This document shows positions 1 to 9,648 of a stretch of 64,000 bases of DNA, in pieces. The notes below the pieces were generated by a model, which worked only from the letters and a program-made list of their open reading frames with translations, had not been told where the DNA came from and did no database searches. Numbering within the stretch: position 1 is the stretch's first letter; each line of letters begins with the position of its first letter. The translations under genes were made by a program, and so were the position numbers. This stretch comes from Anaerolineales bacterium (GTDB lineage Bacteria > Chloroflexota > Anaerolineae > Anaerolineales > JABWBV01): positions 13,794 through 77,793 of the forward strand of contig JACKAX010000014.1 of assembly GCA_020634875.1 (NCBI GenBank). The letters run 5' to 3'.

Positions 1-1437
1 GGCTACATGGCCTTTTCCGGACAGTTGACGGTGGCAACCTTTCTCACATTCCTTCCTCTGCTCGCCAAAGCCGGGGATGCGATTACAAAACTCACCACCT
101 TTTTCAATGACTTGATTTCCGCTTCAACTGGGCTAGAACGGCTGGATTTGTTTTCCGGACAGGCTACCATGCCCCAAGAAGAATTACAGACCATCCGGTT
201 GGAAAATATCTCCAAAGAAATCACCTTTTCTGATGTTCATTTCAGCCACAGTTCAGAACGTATGATCTTGAACGGGATCAACTGTACTATCCCAGCTGGC
301 GGTTTGACCGCCCTCGTGGGACGCAGTGGCACAGGTAAAAGTACGCTTCTGCATCTCTTGATCCGGTTCTACACGCCGCTTTCCGGGCAGATTACGGTAG
401 ATGGCATGGATTTATATGCCATTCAATACGATAACTTACACCAACAAATAGGAGTTGTCCTGCAAGAGCCTGTCCTTTTAAATACCAGCATCCGTGCGAA
501 CATAGCGCTTACCAAACCCGAGGCCAGTCAAGAGGAGGTTGAAGCCGCCGCACAAGCCGCGGGGGTGCATGAAGATATTATGCGGATGCCACAAGGATAC
601 GAAACTGTCGCCGGAGAAGCAGGCAAATTGCTTTCCCCCGGCCAGCGTCAACGGATTGCTCTTGCCCGCGCGTTGTTACGCAATCCCAGCTTGCTTGTTC
701 TGGACGAACCCACTGCGGCTCTCGATCCTGAAACTGAACAAGCGGTGATGGATACCCTTCAGCAGCTAAACGGACAGCATACTCTGTTGATGGTGACCCA
801 CCGATTATCCGCAGTGGCTCGCCTGGCCCAGAAAATTGTCGTTCTCGATCAGGGCGTGGTAGCCGAACAGGGCAATCACGAACACTTGCTAAATAACGAA
901 GGTTTGTATGCCCGTTTCTGGCAATTGCAAAGCGGTTTTACCGTAAGCGGCGATGGGCGTATGGCAGTCGTTACTCCCGACCGGTTGCGGGCTATTCCTT
1001 TATTCGAGAATCTTGATCTGCCGTTGTTAGAAAATATTGCAGGACAATTTACGGCCAGCAATTTCGACCAAGACCAATATATTTTCTACCAGGGTGATCC
1101 AGGCACACGGTTCTATATCATTGTTCGCGGTAAAGTCGCCGTGCAATTCAGCGGTTTCGATGGCAAAGTCATCAACTTAGATGTTCTGCAAGACGGCGAT
1201 TATTTTGGAGAAATTTCTCTCCTTCAAGACAGTCCACGGAGTGCAAGTGTGAAGGCGATGTTACCGACCTTAACCTTGAGCCTGGAACGTTCTCAGTTTC
1301 TAAAACTCGTGGAGGAAAGTGCCGCGGTTCGTCAAGCTGTGGAAGAAGCCGCCACAAAACGCAATCTGGCACAAGCTACACGCAGGGGGCGAGGAAAGAG
1401 TAAGTTGTCGGTATTGGATGAATTAGTAGATGAATGA
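1..1437 (+). CDS. ABC exporter ATPase with C-terminal cyclic-nucleotide-binding domain (5' partial)
   Basis: The reading frame is open from base 1, so this is the 3' part of a gene that starts outside the window. The remaining part begins in the last membrane segment and linker of an ABC exporter. It continues with a nucleotide-binding domain (about residues 65-300) showing Walker A GRSGTGKST, the Q-loop LQEPV, the signature LSPGQ, Walker B LLVLDEPTAALD and the H-loop THR. After that comes a Crp-like cyclic-nucleotide-binding domain (about 330-445) with the cassette-like stretch FGEISLLQDSPRSASV. The tail is basic (RRGRGKSK). It probably exports a small molecule or lipid across the membrane, with transport perhaps gated by the C-terminal domain; the substrate cannot be told. 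It converges on the PPDK regulator gene, only 22 bp away, with no obvious terminator between them. Confidence 0.85.
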   Translation, partial: GYMAFSGQLTVATFLTFLPLLAKAGDAITKLTTFFNDLISASTGLERLDLFSGQATMPQEELQTIRLENISKEITFSDVHFSHSSERMILNGINCTIPAGGLTALVGRSGTGKSTLLHLLIRFYTPLSGQITVDGMDLYAIQYDNLHQQIGVVLQEPVLLNTSIRANIALTKPEASQEEVEAAAQAAGVHEDIMRMPQGYETVAGEAGKLLSPGQRQRIALARALLRNPSLLVLDEPTAALDPETEQAVMDTLQQLNGQHTLLMVTHRLSAVARLAQKIVVLDQGVVAEQGNHEHLLNNEGLYARFWQLQSGFTVSGDGRMAVVTPDRLRAIPLFENLDLPLLENIAGQFTASNFDQDQYIFYQGDPGTRFYIIVRGKVAVQFSGFDGKVINLDVLQDGDYFGEISLLQDSPRSASVKAMLPTLTLSLERSQFLKLVEESAAVRQAVEEAATKRNLAQATRRGRGKSKLSVLDELVDE

Positions 1438-1459
1438 TGCCCCTTGAGCCCCCAGAAAG

Positions 1460-2287
1460 CTACTTGCCGGAAATCTGTAACTGCCTCCGAATCAAGTTAA
1501 TGATCTCATCGGCACTGGTTTCGAGCGGCTTGTTTGTCACATCCAGACGACGAAAACCGTGGCGACGAATGAGTTTTTCAATCGAATCCACTTCTTCGTA
1601 AATTTTGACCGGGTCGGTGTAATCAGATTTGGCACTGACCCCCAGGTTTTCCTGCCGGTACTTACGGTGATATAGCAATTCTGTGGGGTCAATCGTCAAC
1701 CCCACAACCCGGCGAGGGTCTATTTCTAACAGCTTTTCGGGAAGGGGCCTATCTGGGATCAGCGGAATGTTTGCGACTTTCCATCCTAACAAAGACAGGT
1801 ACAAACTTAGGGGCGTTTTGCCCACACGCGAGACACCAATCAGAATGATTTCCGCTTCCTTCCACCCATCCGGGTTTTTGCCATCGTCGTGTGCCAGGGA
1901 ATAATTGACAGCGTCAATTCGCTCGAAATAAGAGAGGTGTAATTGGCGATAGAGGCCAGGTGTGCCCTGCGGTTGCTGATCAAGATGTTTGGTCAGGTGT
2001 TGGATCAACGGGTTGAACAGGTCAATCGTCGTGACTTGACAGTCAATCGCGAGTTTTTCCGCCACCGCGCGGAGTTGAGGGTCAACGAACGTGTGGACAA
2101 CGAGCGCACCTTCCTCTACCGCATACGTGAAAAGTTCTTCAACTTGTTGTTCTTGAGTAATTTTTGGAAATATCCGAAGGGTTACGTCGGCATTCGGAAA
2201 CTGCGCCAATACCGTGCGGACTACCTGTTCACCGGATGCGCCGACACCACCGGAGAGGATGAAGATGGGGTAAGATCGAGGGGGCAT
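1460..2287 (-). CDS. Pyruvate, phosphate dikinase regulatory protein (DUF299 kinase/pyrophosphorylase)
   Basis: This 275-residue protein has the length and pattern of the DUF299 family. Known members are bifunctional: they inactivate PPDK or PEP synthase by ADP-dependent phosphorylation of a Thr near the catalytic His, and reactivate it by phosphate-dependent pyrophosphorylation. The start MPPRSYPIFILSGGVGASGE and the central P-loop-like GVSRVGKTPLS (about residue 152) followed by KVANIPLIP are typical. The likely target, PPDK, is encoded 3 kb away on the same strand and has the Thr-Ser-His target site. A GGAG lies just before the ATG. A BNR-repeat secreted protein gene stands between the two, so they need not share a transcript. 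The target could also be a PEP synthase encoded elsewhere. Confidence 0.9.
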   Translation of the reverse strand: MPPRSYPIFILSGGVGASGEQVVRTVLAQFPNADVTLRIFPKITQEQQVEELFTYAVEEGALVVHTFVDPQLRAVAEKLAIDCQVTTIDLFNPLIQHLTKHLDQQPQGTPGLYRQLHLSYFERIDAVNYSLAHDDGKNPDGWKEAEIILIGVSRVGKTPLSLYLSLLGWKVANIPLIPDRPLPEKLLEIDPRRVVGLTIDPTELLYHRKYRQENLGVSAKSDYTDPVKIYEEVDSIEKLIRRHGFRRLDVTNKPLETSADEIINLIRRQLQISGK

Positions 2288-2304
2288 GCTCCAATTTCGG
2301 ATGA

Positions 2305-5046
2305 TTAGCGATGAATCAGTGGTAAATAAATTTGGTTTGGAACAACGGTTATCGTAACTAAAATTTTCGTTTCGCCAAAGGACAAGCTATCCAGTAGCCA
2401 TAATTCGGCTTGATAATCACCTATTCCGCTGATGCTGGGCGCATTTGCATCAAAGGTAAGGGTAAACGTTGCAGCCGATTCCGCCAGAATCGCTTCCGAG
2501 GGAGGAAAAACACTCAGCCAGTCCACCTCCGTAAAGCCCGGTAATCCCAAGAAGGGAATCTGGGTGGTGACACCCGGTACATCTTGCCCAATGATTCCCA
2601 CCACAGAGGAGCTTCCCGTAGCCCTGTCAACGATACGAAGTTCCGGTTGGAATAGGGTACCATTGAAGGCTGCCATGTACAATGTGTCGGTTGCGGCATC
2701 CCATGCCATCCCCTGTCCATAATTTGCATCAAAACCTAGCGGACCAAGAACGGTACCTGCAGCCGTTGATTTATCAATAGTCAGGAATTCATCGTTAAAA
2801 ATATCATATCCATAAAGCGTGCCGTCCCCGTCAATGGCCAAGGCAATTGTACATGGGGAGTTGACAATCTCTCCGATGAGCGTGGTCGTTCCCGTTAACA
2901 AATCCAATATATAGAGATGAGAGATGGATATATCAGAGTCTGACAAATATACAAGCCCCGTCGTGGAATCGAATGCCATGCCTGTGTAGACGAAATAAGT
3001 TGGAGGGGCGGTAATCGGGTTGATGCGGATCACGGCTCCTGTTACTGGATCAAGCTGATACAAGTGTGTTGAATCTGTGTAGTAGAGATAGCCATTCACA
3101 TATTCACCTGCTCCGGGAAAACCATATTCAACAAACGGTTTTTTATTGATGAGGGTTTCTGGAGCAAGCAAGTCGAAAGTGATATAAAAGTCTGTCATAG
3201 GCTCAAGACTAAAGGCCATATGCTCTGGGAGTAAAGCCATAGGGTTGAAGATTGGGAACGGCGAATTAAGCTCTAGGGTATCCCCTGGAATGGAGCCAAC
3301 TGACGTGCTAGAAACGAGCGGAGGTGTATGACCTTGTTGCGGTACGAATTTATTCACCGGAAGAGATAGGGGAGCACTGATGCCTGGTGTTTTTTCACGG
3401 ATAACCGTAGAAACAATTTCTTGACTTAAGTTTTGTATTGTAAACGGTATGCTTTTACTGCCATGTAGAGGAACAGTAATGTGTAAATTGTTAGAAGGAA
3501 GTTCGAGGCCGAGGATAGGCTGTGTATCGAAATATACATCTGGGTCTGGATGCCCATTTTGGGTGTTGCGCTCATCTGACCAATTTAGATAGATTTGGTT
3601 ATTGTATTGGGTTTGCTGATCATAGTCCCCATGCCAGCAGTTCGAAACAATAGGGTCAAAGTTGGGGGAGAGGGGAGGGAGCGGCGAAGAAACATCACTG
3701 ATACGGTGGCTTGGTTGCCAGCTTTCACCTCCTGTATAAGAAACCCTTTGATAGTAATCGAACATGATATTGTTGTCTGGATCGAGCCGCCGATCATACC
3801 AGGCCGTTGAGATAATGTTGCTGGAGCCTGCACTCAAAGTTGGAAACCACTGGTCCGTAGTCGTGGCATCGTCATTGAGTTGAATTTCCGGCCCCCAGTT
3901 CATGCCAAAATCACAAGACCGCCGGTAGTAGACATTCACTGTATCGCCATTGTTATAACCGTCTGGATCGTACGCGTAGACAACGTGGGTGCAGCCATCC
4001 AGTCCTACAGCAATTTGTGGAGCCGAAATGTGGCGGATGTTCCCATTGAGAGCAGGTCGTCCACATATCGTGGTTGCTACAACATCACGAGGATTAACTG
4101 CATTGTCTAGCGGGTTGGTCCGTTGAGTCCACGTACTGCCACCATCTGTGGAATAGCTTACCTCAATATCTATCGGCCCGTTTGGATAGGCATCCCAATG
4201 TAACCACGCGAGATACACCTCCCCGTCTGGGCCAACGGCAGGCCAGGCCGCCTGCACAAGATCATGAGTGCTAACATCCACAGGGGTACTCCACCCAATC
4301 CCGTTATCAGAATAACTGACATAGATATGGCTTGATGCGTTAAAATCGGTCCATGCCACATAAAGGCGGCCATAATAATCAGACGCTGGGTTATTATCAA
4401 CCGCCATCATCTCGCGATCATCCCCACCTCCGGTATGAACCATATGGTAAAAGGTGAAATTCTGACACTCATCCGCGGAGCGCCATAATCCTAGCCCGTT
4501 TGTATGTAACATGACCAGGTAAAAATAGCCATCCTGTGCTCGCCAAACCATGCCTGGATAACCAAACCCGTTTCCCCCACCGCCAGCAGGGACAGCTCCG
4601 CGATCCGTAAAGCTTTCCCCCCCATTCGTGGAACGACTGAACCCGGCGAAGCCAATGGCTCCATTGGCCCAATGTTGGGAATCATTGTATGCTGTACATA
4701 TCGTTCCGGTTTCCTGATTGATGCTAAAGGATGTTCCGTTTTGTGTGGTTGAATTCCCGATGTCGGTGGTAGGGTCGTTGACAAGTTGATCGGTGCCAAG
4801 TATTGTTGTCATTAAAGGCACAGAGTCTGTGAGAAACGCCGATTCCTCAACAGACAATTGTCCACAAACCATCATCAACTTACGCTCAAACGCTGCCGAC
4901 ATGATGCCGCGTATGCCGGGATCATCTAACAGATTGCAACGGGGGGTTAGCAATGTACTTGCTTGAGTGGGTAAGAAACTGCCTGGGCTATACGTCAGGC
5001 ACAGAAACGCTAAAATAACCGTAAACATCCGGAATATGGTACGCAT
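2305..5046 (-). CDS. Secreted BNR/sialidase-like and propeller-repeat protein with YLP tail
   Basis: This is a 913-residue exported protein. The ATG at 5046 was chosen over an upstream one because it follows AAGGAGCG and begins a good signal peptide (MRTIFRMFTVILAFLCLTY). The first half has several Asp-box-like motifs typical of six-bladed BNR propellers: STNGGESFTDRG, SDNGIGWSTP, STDGGSTWTQ, SCDFGMNWGP and TGGESW. The second half has YVTN/NHL-like blades such as GYLYYTDSTHLYQLDPVTGA and GMAFDSTTGLVYLSDSD. The end is QIYLPLIHR, a hydrophobic tail shared with two other secreted proteins of this window. I see no clear catalytic set for a sialidase, so the function is open; adhesion or glycan binding is an inference. 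Confidence 0.75.
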   Translation of the reverse strand: MRTIFRMFTVILAFLCLTYSPGSFLPTQASTLLTPRCNLLDDPGIRGIMSAAFERKLMMVCGQLSVEESAFLTDSVPLMTTILGTDQLVNDPTTDIGNSTTQNGTSFSINQETGTICTAYNDSQHWANGAIGFAGFSRSTNGGESFTDRGAVPAGGGGNGFGYPGMVWRAQDGYFYLVMLHTNGLGLWRSADECQNFTFYHMVHTGGGDDREMMAVDNNPASDYYGRLYVAWTDFNASSHIYVSYSDNGIGWSTPVDVSTHDLVQAAWPAVGPDGEVYLAWLHWDAYPNGPIDIEVSYSTDGGSTWTQRTNPLDNAVNPRDVVATTICGRPALNGNIRHISAPQIAVGLDGCTHVVYAYDPDGYNNGDTVNVYYRRSCDFGMNWGPEIQLNDDATTTDQWFPTLSAGSSNIISTAWYDRRLDPDNNIMFDYYQRVSYTGGESWQPSHRISDVSSPLPPLSPNFDPIVSNCWHGDYDQQTQYNNQIYLNWSDERNTQNGHPDPDVYFDTQPILGLELPSNNLHITVPLHGSKSIPFTIQNLSQEIVSTVIREKTPGISAPLSLPVNKFVPQQGHTPPLVSSTSVGSIPGDTLELNSPFPIFNPMALLPEHMAFSLEPMTDFYITFDLLAPETLINKKPFVEYGFPGAGEYVNGYLYYTDSTHLYQLDPVTGAVIRINPITAPPTYFVYTGMAFDSTTGLVYLSDSDISISHLYILDLLTGTTTLIGEIVNSPCTIALAIDGDGTLYGYDIFNDEFLTIDKSTAAGTVLGPLGFDANYGQGMAWDAATDTLYMAAFNGTLFQPELRIVDRATGSSSVVGIIGQDVPGVTTQIPFLGLPGFTEVDWLSVFPPSEAILAESAATFTLTFDANAPSISGIGDYQAELWLLDSLSFGETKILVTITVVPNQIYLPLIHR

Positions 5047-5168
5047 ATTTCGCTCCTTGTTTAGAAGATCATCTCCCTTCCGGACGCTGTTTTTCCCGCC
5101 ACACAAATTCAGTATAGCAATTTAATCCACAAAACTCAATAGAGCAACTTTTCCGTGTGGTTAATTAC

Positions 5169-5203
5169 AAAAAACGCCGTTTCTCTATGAAACGGCGTTT
5201 TTT
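5169..5203 (-). terminator. Rho-independent terminator after ppdK
   Basis: A perfect 15-bp inverted repeat (5169-5183 and 5189-5203, core AAACGCCGTTTC) with a 5-nt loop lies 16 bp after the ppdK stop and reads into a T run on the minus strand. Its core AACGGCGTT also occurs in the leader repeats at 37428-37483 and 41402-41458. Confidence 0.85.
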
Positions 5204-5218
5204 GTGTTTAGGTCATTT

Positions 5219-7972
5219 TTACTTTGGTTTGTGCGCCAACGCAGCCTGACCCGCAGCCAGCCGGGCAACCGGGACGCGGAACGGGGAGCAGGACACGTAG
5301 TTCAGGCCGATCATGTGACACCACTCGATGGAGTTGGGGTCGCCACCATGTTCACCACAGATACCGCATTCGAGGTCGAGGCGGGTGCCGCGGCCTTTTT
5401 CGACGGTCAACTTCATCAGTTGGCCCACGCCGTCGCGGTCAATGGTCTGGAACGGGTTCACAGGGAGGATGCCATCTTCCACGTATTTGACCAGGAAGTT
5501 GCGTTCGGCGTCGTCGCGGGAGTAGCCGAAGGTGAACTGAGTGAGGTCGTTCGTCCCGAAGGAGAAGAATTCGGCGACACCCGCAATCTGATCGGCGGTG
5601 AGCCCCGCGCGGGGGATTTCGATCATCGTCCCGAATTTATAGTGGAACGTGGTGCCTTTTTCTTCCATCACGGCTTTGGCGATGGTTTCCAGTTTGGGCT
5701 GGATAACTTTCAGTTCGTTGATGTGACCGGTCAACGGGATCATGACTTCGGGTTTGGGTTCAAAACCGCGCAGTTTCACGTCGGCGGCAGCTTCAAAGAT
5801 CGCACGCACTTGCATGGACACGATTTCGGGCATCATCACGCTCAGGCGGACGCCGCGCAACCCCATCATCGGGTTGCTTTCGTGCATCCCCTGGATGTCG
5901 GCGAGCAGTTCTTCTTTCGCGGAGTCCACTTCGCCTTTGAGACGGTTCTCGATGACCTGTTCGAGCAGGGCATGTTCGTCGGGCATGAACTCGTGGAGGG
6001 GCGGGTCAATGAGGCGGATGATGACAGGGAGGCCGGTCATCGCTTCAAACAGGCCGTCGAAGTCACTGCGCTGGTAGGGCAGGAGTTTGTCGAGGGCGGC
6101 GGTGCGTTCGGCGCTGGTATCGGCGAGGATCATCTGCTGAACAATGGGGAGCCGTTCCTGTTCAAAGAACATGTGCTCGGTACGGCATAGACCGATGCCT
6201 TTCGCCCCGTAAGAGCGGGCGCGGCGGGCGTCAGCAGGGTAGTCGGCGTTAGCCCAAACCTGGAGGCCGCGGGAAGGCCAGCCAGCGGGAACCGCACGAA
6301 TGCCTTCGGTGGCGGAAATTTCATCGGCCCAGGTCAGGAGGGTCAGAAGGTCAGTTTGTTCTTCAAGGGAAGGGGCGATGGTGGGGATTTGTCCGAGGAA
6401 GACTTCACCGGTCGTGCCGTCTACGGAAACCCATTCGCCTTCAGCTACGGTGGTGGATTCACCGGTCGTGGGGTCGGAGACAGTCATCGTGCGGGCTTCG
6501 AGGTCAATGCGGATAGCGGAAGCGCCGACTACGCAGGGAACACCGAACTGCCGGGCAACGACGGCGGCGTGGGAGGTTGCGCCACCTTCGGAGGTCAGAA
6601 TCCCTTTCGAGGCGAGCATCCCGTGGACGTCATCGGGCTTGGTGAACGGGCGGACCATGATGGTGGCCTGGCCGTGTTCTTTGGTCATTTTTTCGGTGGT
6701 ATCGGCGTCAAAATAAATCTGGCCAACGGCGGCACCGGGAGAAGCGTTGACGCCTTTGGCAAACAGTTTGCCTTCTTTGGCAGAGGCTTGTTTAACGGCA
6801 TCATCAAATTGCGGGTGGAGGAGGGTATCTACGTCGGAGGGGGTCACGCGTTTGACGGCTTCTTCTTTGCTGATGAGGCCTTCGTTTGCCATGTCCACGG
6901 CGATTTTGACGGCGGCTTTGGCGGTGCGTTTCCCGTTACGGGTTTGGAGCATATACAGTTTGCGGCGTTCGATGGTGAATTCCACATCCTGCATTTCGCG
7001 GTAATGTTTTTCCAGTTTGTCGGCGATGCCCATGAATTCTTCGTAGGCTTCGGGCAGGGTGCCTTTCATGTTCGCGACGGGTTCGGCATTGCGGATGCCA
7101 GCGACCACATCTTCGCCCTGGGCGTTGAGCAGGTATTCGCCGAAGAGAACACTTTCACCGGTGGAAGGGTTGCGGGTGAAGGCCACGCCCGTGCCGGAGT
7201 CGTCGCCCATGTTGCCAAAGACCATCGTCTGAATGTTGACGGCAGTGCCGAGGCTGTCGGAGATGTTGGTGGCGCGACGGTAATCAATGGCGCGCTTGCC
7301 CATCCAGGATTCAAAGACGGCTTTGGTCGCCAGTTCAAGTTGTTTATACACATCTTGCGGGAAATCTTCGCCGATATGTTTTTTATAGACTTCTTTGAAG
7401 GTGACGACGAGCGTCTGCCAGTCTTCGGCGGTCATTTCCACATCGAGTTTGTAGCCTTTTTGGGCTTTGTATTCGGCCATGGGGTGTTCGAACACTTCGT
7501 CGTCCAGGTTATAGACGGTGGTGCCGAACATTTCGATCAGACGGCGGTACAAATCCCAGGCAAAGCGGGGGTTGTCCGTCAGGTTCGCGAGGCCGACGAC
7601 CACTTCATCGTTGGTGCCGATGTTGAGAATAGTATTCATCATGCCAGGCATGGAGAATTTGGCTCCGGAACGGCAGGAGACTAACAGCGGATTGCTGGCG
7701 TCGCCAAATTTTTTGCCGGTGGCTTTTTCGACGGCTTTGAGGGCTTCGACTTGCTGTTCCCATTGGCCTGCGGGAAAGGCATCATTTTTGCGGAACTCGT
7801 TGCACGCTTCGGTGGTGACGGTAAAACCAGGGGGCACGGGGACGCCCGCGCGGGTCATGTCAAACAACCCAGCGCCTTTACCACCCAGAAGGGAACGGAC
7901 GCCCTCCCAGTTACCAGTGTATTTTTCGGCTTCTTCAACTTCGTTGAAAAGATAAACCCATTTATGAGACAT
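5219..7972 (-). CDS. ppdK: Pyruvate, phosphate dikinase
   Basis: The protein (917 residues) interconverts pyruvate, ATP and phosphate with PEP, AMP and pyrophosphate in the cytoplasm. The order of domains is the standard one: an ATP-grasp PEP/pyruvate-binding domain (LLGGKGAGLFDMTRAGVPVP near the start), a phosphohistidine swivel domain with GGATSHAAV (catalytic His about 468, with the Thr two residues before it being the regulator's target), and a PEP-utilizing TIM barrel ending with CGICGEHGGDP (catalytic Cys). The ATG at 7972 follows GGAGG with good spacing; upstream in-frame starts would only add a non-conserved leader. The 243-bp spacer to the Hsp70-like gene holds a small hairpin (CCGGGCACGATCCCGG, 8132-8147). 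A terminator follows the gene. The DUF299 regulator is encoded downstream. Confidence 0.97.
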   Translation of the reverse strand: MSHKWVYLFNEVEEAEKYTGNWEGVRSLLGGKGAGLFDMTRAGVPVPPGFTVTTEACNEFRKNDAFPAGQWEQQVEALKAVEKATGKKFGDASNPLLVSCRSGAKFSMPGMMNTILNIGTNDEVVVGLANLTDNPRFAWDLYRRLIEMFGTTVYNLDDEVFEHPMAEYKAQKGYKLDVEMTAEDWQTLVVTFKEVYKKHIGEDFPQDVYKQLELATKAVFESWMGKRAIDYRRATNISDSLGTAVNIQTMVFGNMGDDSGTGVAFTRNPSTGESVLFGEYLLNAQGEDVVAGIRNAEPVANMKGTLPEAYEEFMGIADKLEKHYREMQDVEFTIERRKLYMLQTRNGKRTAKAAVKIAVDMANEGLISKEEAVKRVTPSDVDTLLHPQFDDAVKQASAKEGKLFAKGVNASPGAAVGQIYFDADTTEKMTKEHGQATIMVRPFTKPDDVHGMLASKGILTSEGGATSHAAVVARQFGVPCVVGASAIRIDLEARTMTVSDPTTGESTTVAEGEWVSVDGTTGEVFLGQIPTIAPSLEEQTDLLTLLTWADEISATEGIRAVPAGWPSRGLQVWANADYPADARRARSYGAKGIGLCRTEHMFFEQERLPIVQQMILADTSAERTAALDKLLPYQRSDFDGLFEAMTGLPVIIRLIDPPLHEFMPDEHALLEQVIENRLKGEVDSAKEELLADIQGMHESNPMMGLRGVRLSVMMPEIVSMQVRAIFEAAADVKLRGFEPKPEVMIPLTGHINELKVIQPKLETIAKAVMEEKGTTFHYKFGTMIEIPRAGLTADQIAGVAEFFSFGTNDLTQFTFGYSRDDAERNFLVKYVEDGILPVNPFQTIDRDGVGQLMKLTVEKGRGTRLDLECGICGEHGGDPNSIEWCHMIGLNYVSCSPFRVPVARLAAGQAALAHKPK

Positions 7973-8214
7973 ATTGTCCTCCAAGACATTAAGAATTTTG
8001 CAACAAGACCCAAGAAGTTTGCGTGACACTCCTGAACACACAAGGAAATTCCTGAATAAAGTTCCTGAAAATTATTCGGTTTTAAAACGCCTTCATAGGT
8101 CTTGAAAAAGGCAAAAGAGTAACCGGGCACGATCCCGGCGCAAACGGCGTAAATTGTACCACGCGTGCGAAGGGGGAAATAGACTAGAACAAAATTAAAA
8201 GGGGGGAATTATCA

Positions 8215-9552
8215 TCACGCAAACTCCCCTGCGCGGATCGCCAATCCCCCCACAATCGTCTCAAACGGACTTAACTCCCGCAGCCGGTCGTGCCCGAACT
8301 TGTCCCCCAACAGGCGGATGAACGCGGGAATTTCGGAACTGCCCCCGGTGCGGAGGACGGCTTGAATCTGGTCGGCGCGCAGACCGCTCAGATGGAGGGT
8401 TTCATCCAGCGCGGCGTCTACTTGTTCGACTTCGTGCGTGATCAGGCGCTCAAATTGCGGGCGGGTGATCAGGTCTCTGAGGGACAACCCCTCTTTTTCC
8501 ATGTTGATCCACGCGGTTGCCTCGCGCGACAATTTGATTTTCGCACGTTCAATTTCTTGAAAAAGGGAGAACCCCAGGTTTTTGTTTACCAAATTTTCCA
8601 GGCGTTGGATTGAGTCCGGGTCACTGCCGCGGCGGGCGTCGCGCAGGATGGATTTGTACTCTGGGCGAGAAAGCAGCACCATTGTCTGCCAGCTATCAAG
8701 CATCCCCATCAAATGACCGGGGAGCGGCATCCGATTGCGGAGGCTCGCCCCCTCGCCGAAGAAACGTTTGAGCGGTTGCATGATCGCCCGATCCAGGTCA
8801 TCCCCACCAAGCAGCACGCCGTTCGTTGACAGCACTTTTGGAGGTGTGTTTCCACCCACTTCCATCACGGTGAAATCCAGCGTCCCCCCGCCGAAATCAA
8901 AAACCAGGATGGGTTGCCGTTCCGCCGTCTGTTGATGGAAAACATACGCGGCGGCGATAGGTTCGTACTCAAAATGCACCTCTTCAAACCCCGCGAGGCG
9001 CGCCGCGGCCTCAATCTTCGCCTGAGCGCGAGCATCCACCTCCTCCTCGTCGGAGAACTTGACCGGACGACCGAGCACCACCCCGGTCGGTTCCTCGCCC
9101 GTCGCGTGGGCACACTTCGCCCGCAGATCGCGGAGGATGATCCCGATCAGTTCTTCCACCTGATAATACTGGCCCAACACATCCGTGCCTTTATATGCGG
9201 GGTTGCGGAGGCCGGTCTTGATCGATTGGATCAGCCGTCCGTTTGCGGCAGTATCAACCTGGGCAAAGAGGTCATCCCAATAAATGATCGGGCCACCGCC
9301 CCCGCCGACAACCATCTGCACTTCTCCGAGGTGGCGCATTTCCCAAAAGACCGGGCGGCCCGTTTCGAGCGTCTGGTATTGGCGCACCGCTTCCGAGCCA
9401 GTGAAATGTTCCTGGGCGCGGTTGATGAAGATGAACGAGCGCAGCATCCGAGGGTTGATACTGCCGGGGTCCAGTTCAAAAAGCCGAATTTTGCCGTCTT
9501 GATAGAGGGCGATGGAGGAATTAGAAGTTCCGAAATCGAGGCCGACGTACAT
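8215..9552 (-). CDS. Hsp70-family (YegD-like) ATPase
   Basis: The 445 residues cover an actin-like Hsp70 nucleotide-binding domain without the usual C-terminal substrate domain of DnaK, as in the YegD group. Visible motifs are the phosphate-1 loop VGLDFGTSNSSIALYQ at the N terminus, a connect/phosphate-2 region VFDFGGGTLDFTVMEVGG near the middle, and the adenosine-type motif VLRTGGSSEIPAF near the C terminus. An ATP-dependent chaperone-like role is inferred from the family; the partner is unknown. No good ribosome-binding site precedes the ATG; the upstream sequence is pyrimidine-rich on the coding strand. It is not clearly in an operon: 96 bp of purine-rich sequence separate it from the CYTH gene. 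Confidence 0.85.
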   Translation of the reverse strand: MYVGLDFGTSNSSIALYQDGKIRLFELDPGSINPRMLRSFIFINRAQEHFTGSEAVRQYQTLETGRPVFWEMRHLGEVQMVVGGGGGPIIYWDDLFAQVDTAANGRLIQSIKTGLRNPAYKGTDVLGQYYQVEELIGIILRDLRAKCAHATGEEPTGVVLGRPVKFSDEEEVDARAQAKIEAAARLAGFEEVHFEYEPIAAAYVFHQQTAERQPILVFDFGGGTLDFTVMEVGGNTPPKVLSTNGVLLGGDDLDRAIMQPLKRFFGEGASLRNRMPLPGHLMGMLDSWQTMVLLSRPEYKSILRDARRGSDPDSIQRLENLVNKNLGFSLFQEIERAKIKLSREATAWINMEKEGLSLRDLITRPQFERLITHEVEQVDAALDETLHLSGLRADQIQAVLRTGGSSEIPAFIRLLGDKFGHDRLRELSPFETIVGGLAIRAGEFA

Positions 9553-9648
9553 GGGGGGAAGAGGAGAAAAGGTGAGAATAGGAAAATGGGGGAGAGGGGA
9601 AGGGTTCGATTTCAGATGAGGGTTTTCCCCAATTTGTGACAGGGTGAG

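Noticed and set aside
7344..7352. Additional perfect DnaA box (TTATACACA) within ppdK, and one at 28045-28053.
   Set aside because: They are single boxes in or at the start of coding sequence and can be expected by chance in 64 kb; only the cluster of three is notable.
5204..7684. Long plus-strand open frames opposite ppdK (328 and 442 codons).
   Set aside because: They are antisense shadows of a strongly conserved enzyme, produced by its codon bias; the residues are rich in F, G and H without any motif.
8042..8214. A possible tRNA or structured RNA in the ppdK leader around CCGGGCACGATCCCGG.
   Set aside because: Only one short hairpin is present; no cloverleaf arms or CCA-type end could be made.
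9553..9648. Purine-rich stretch as a regulatory RNA.
   Set aside because: No stable stem or conserved motif is visible; it looks like low-complexity spacer.
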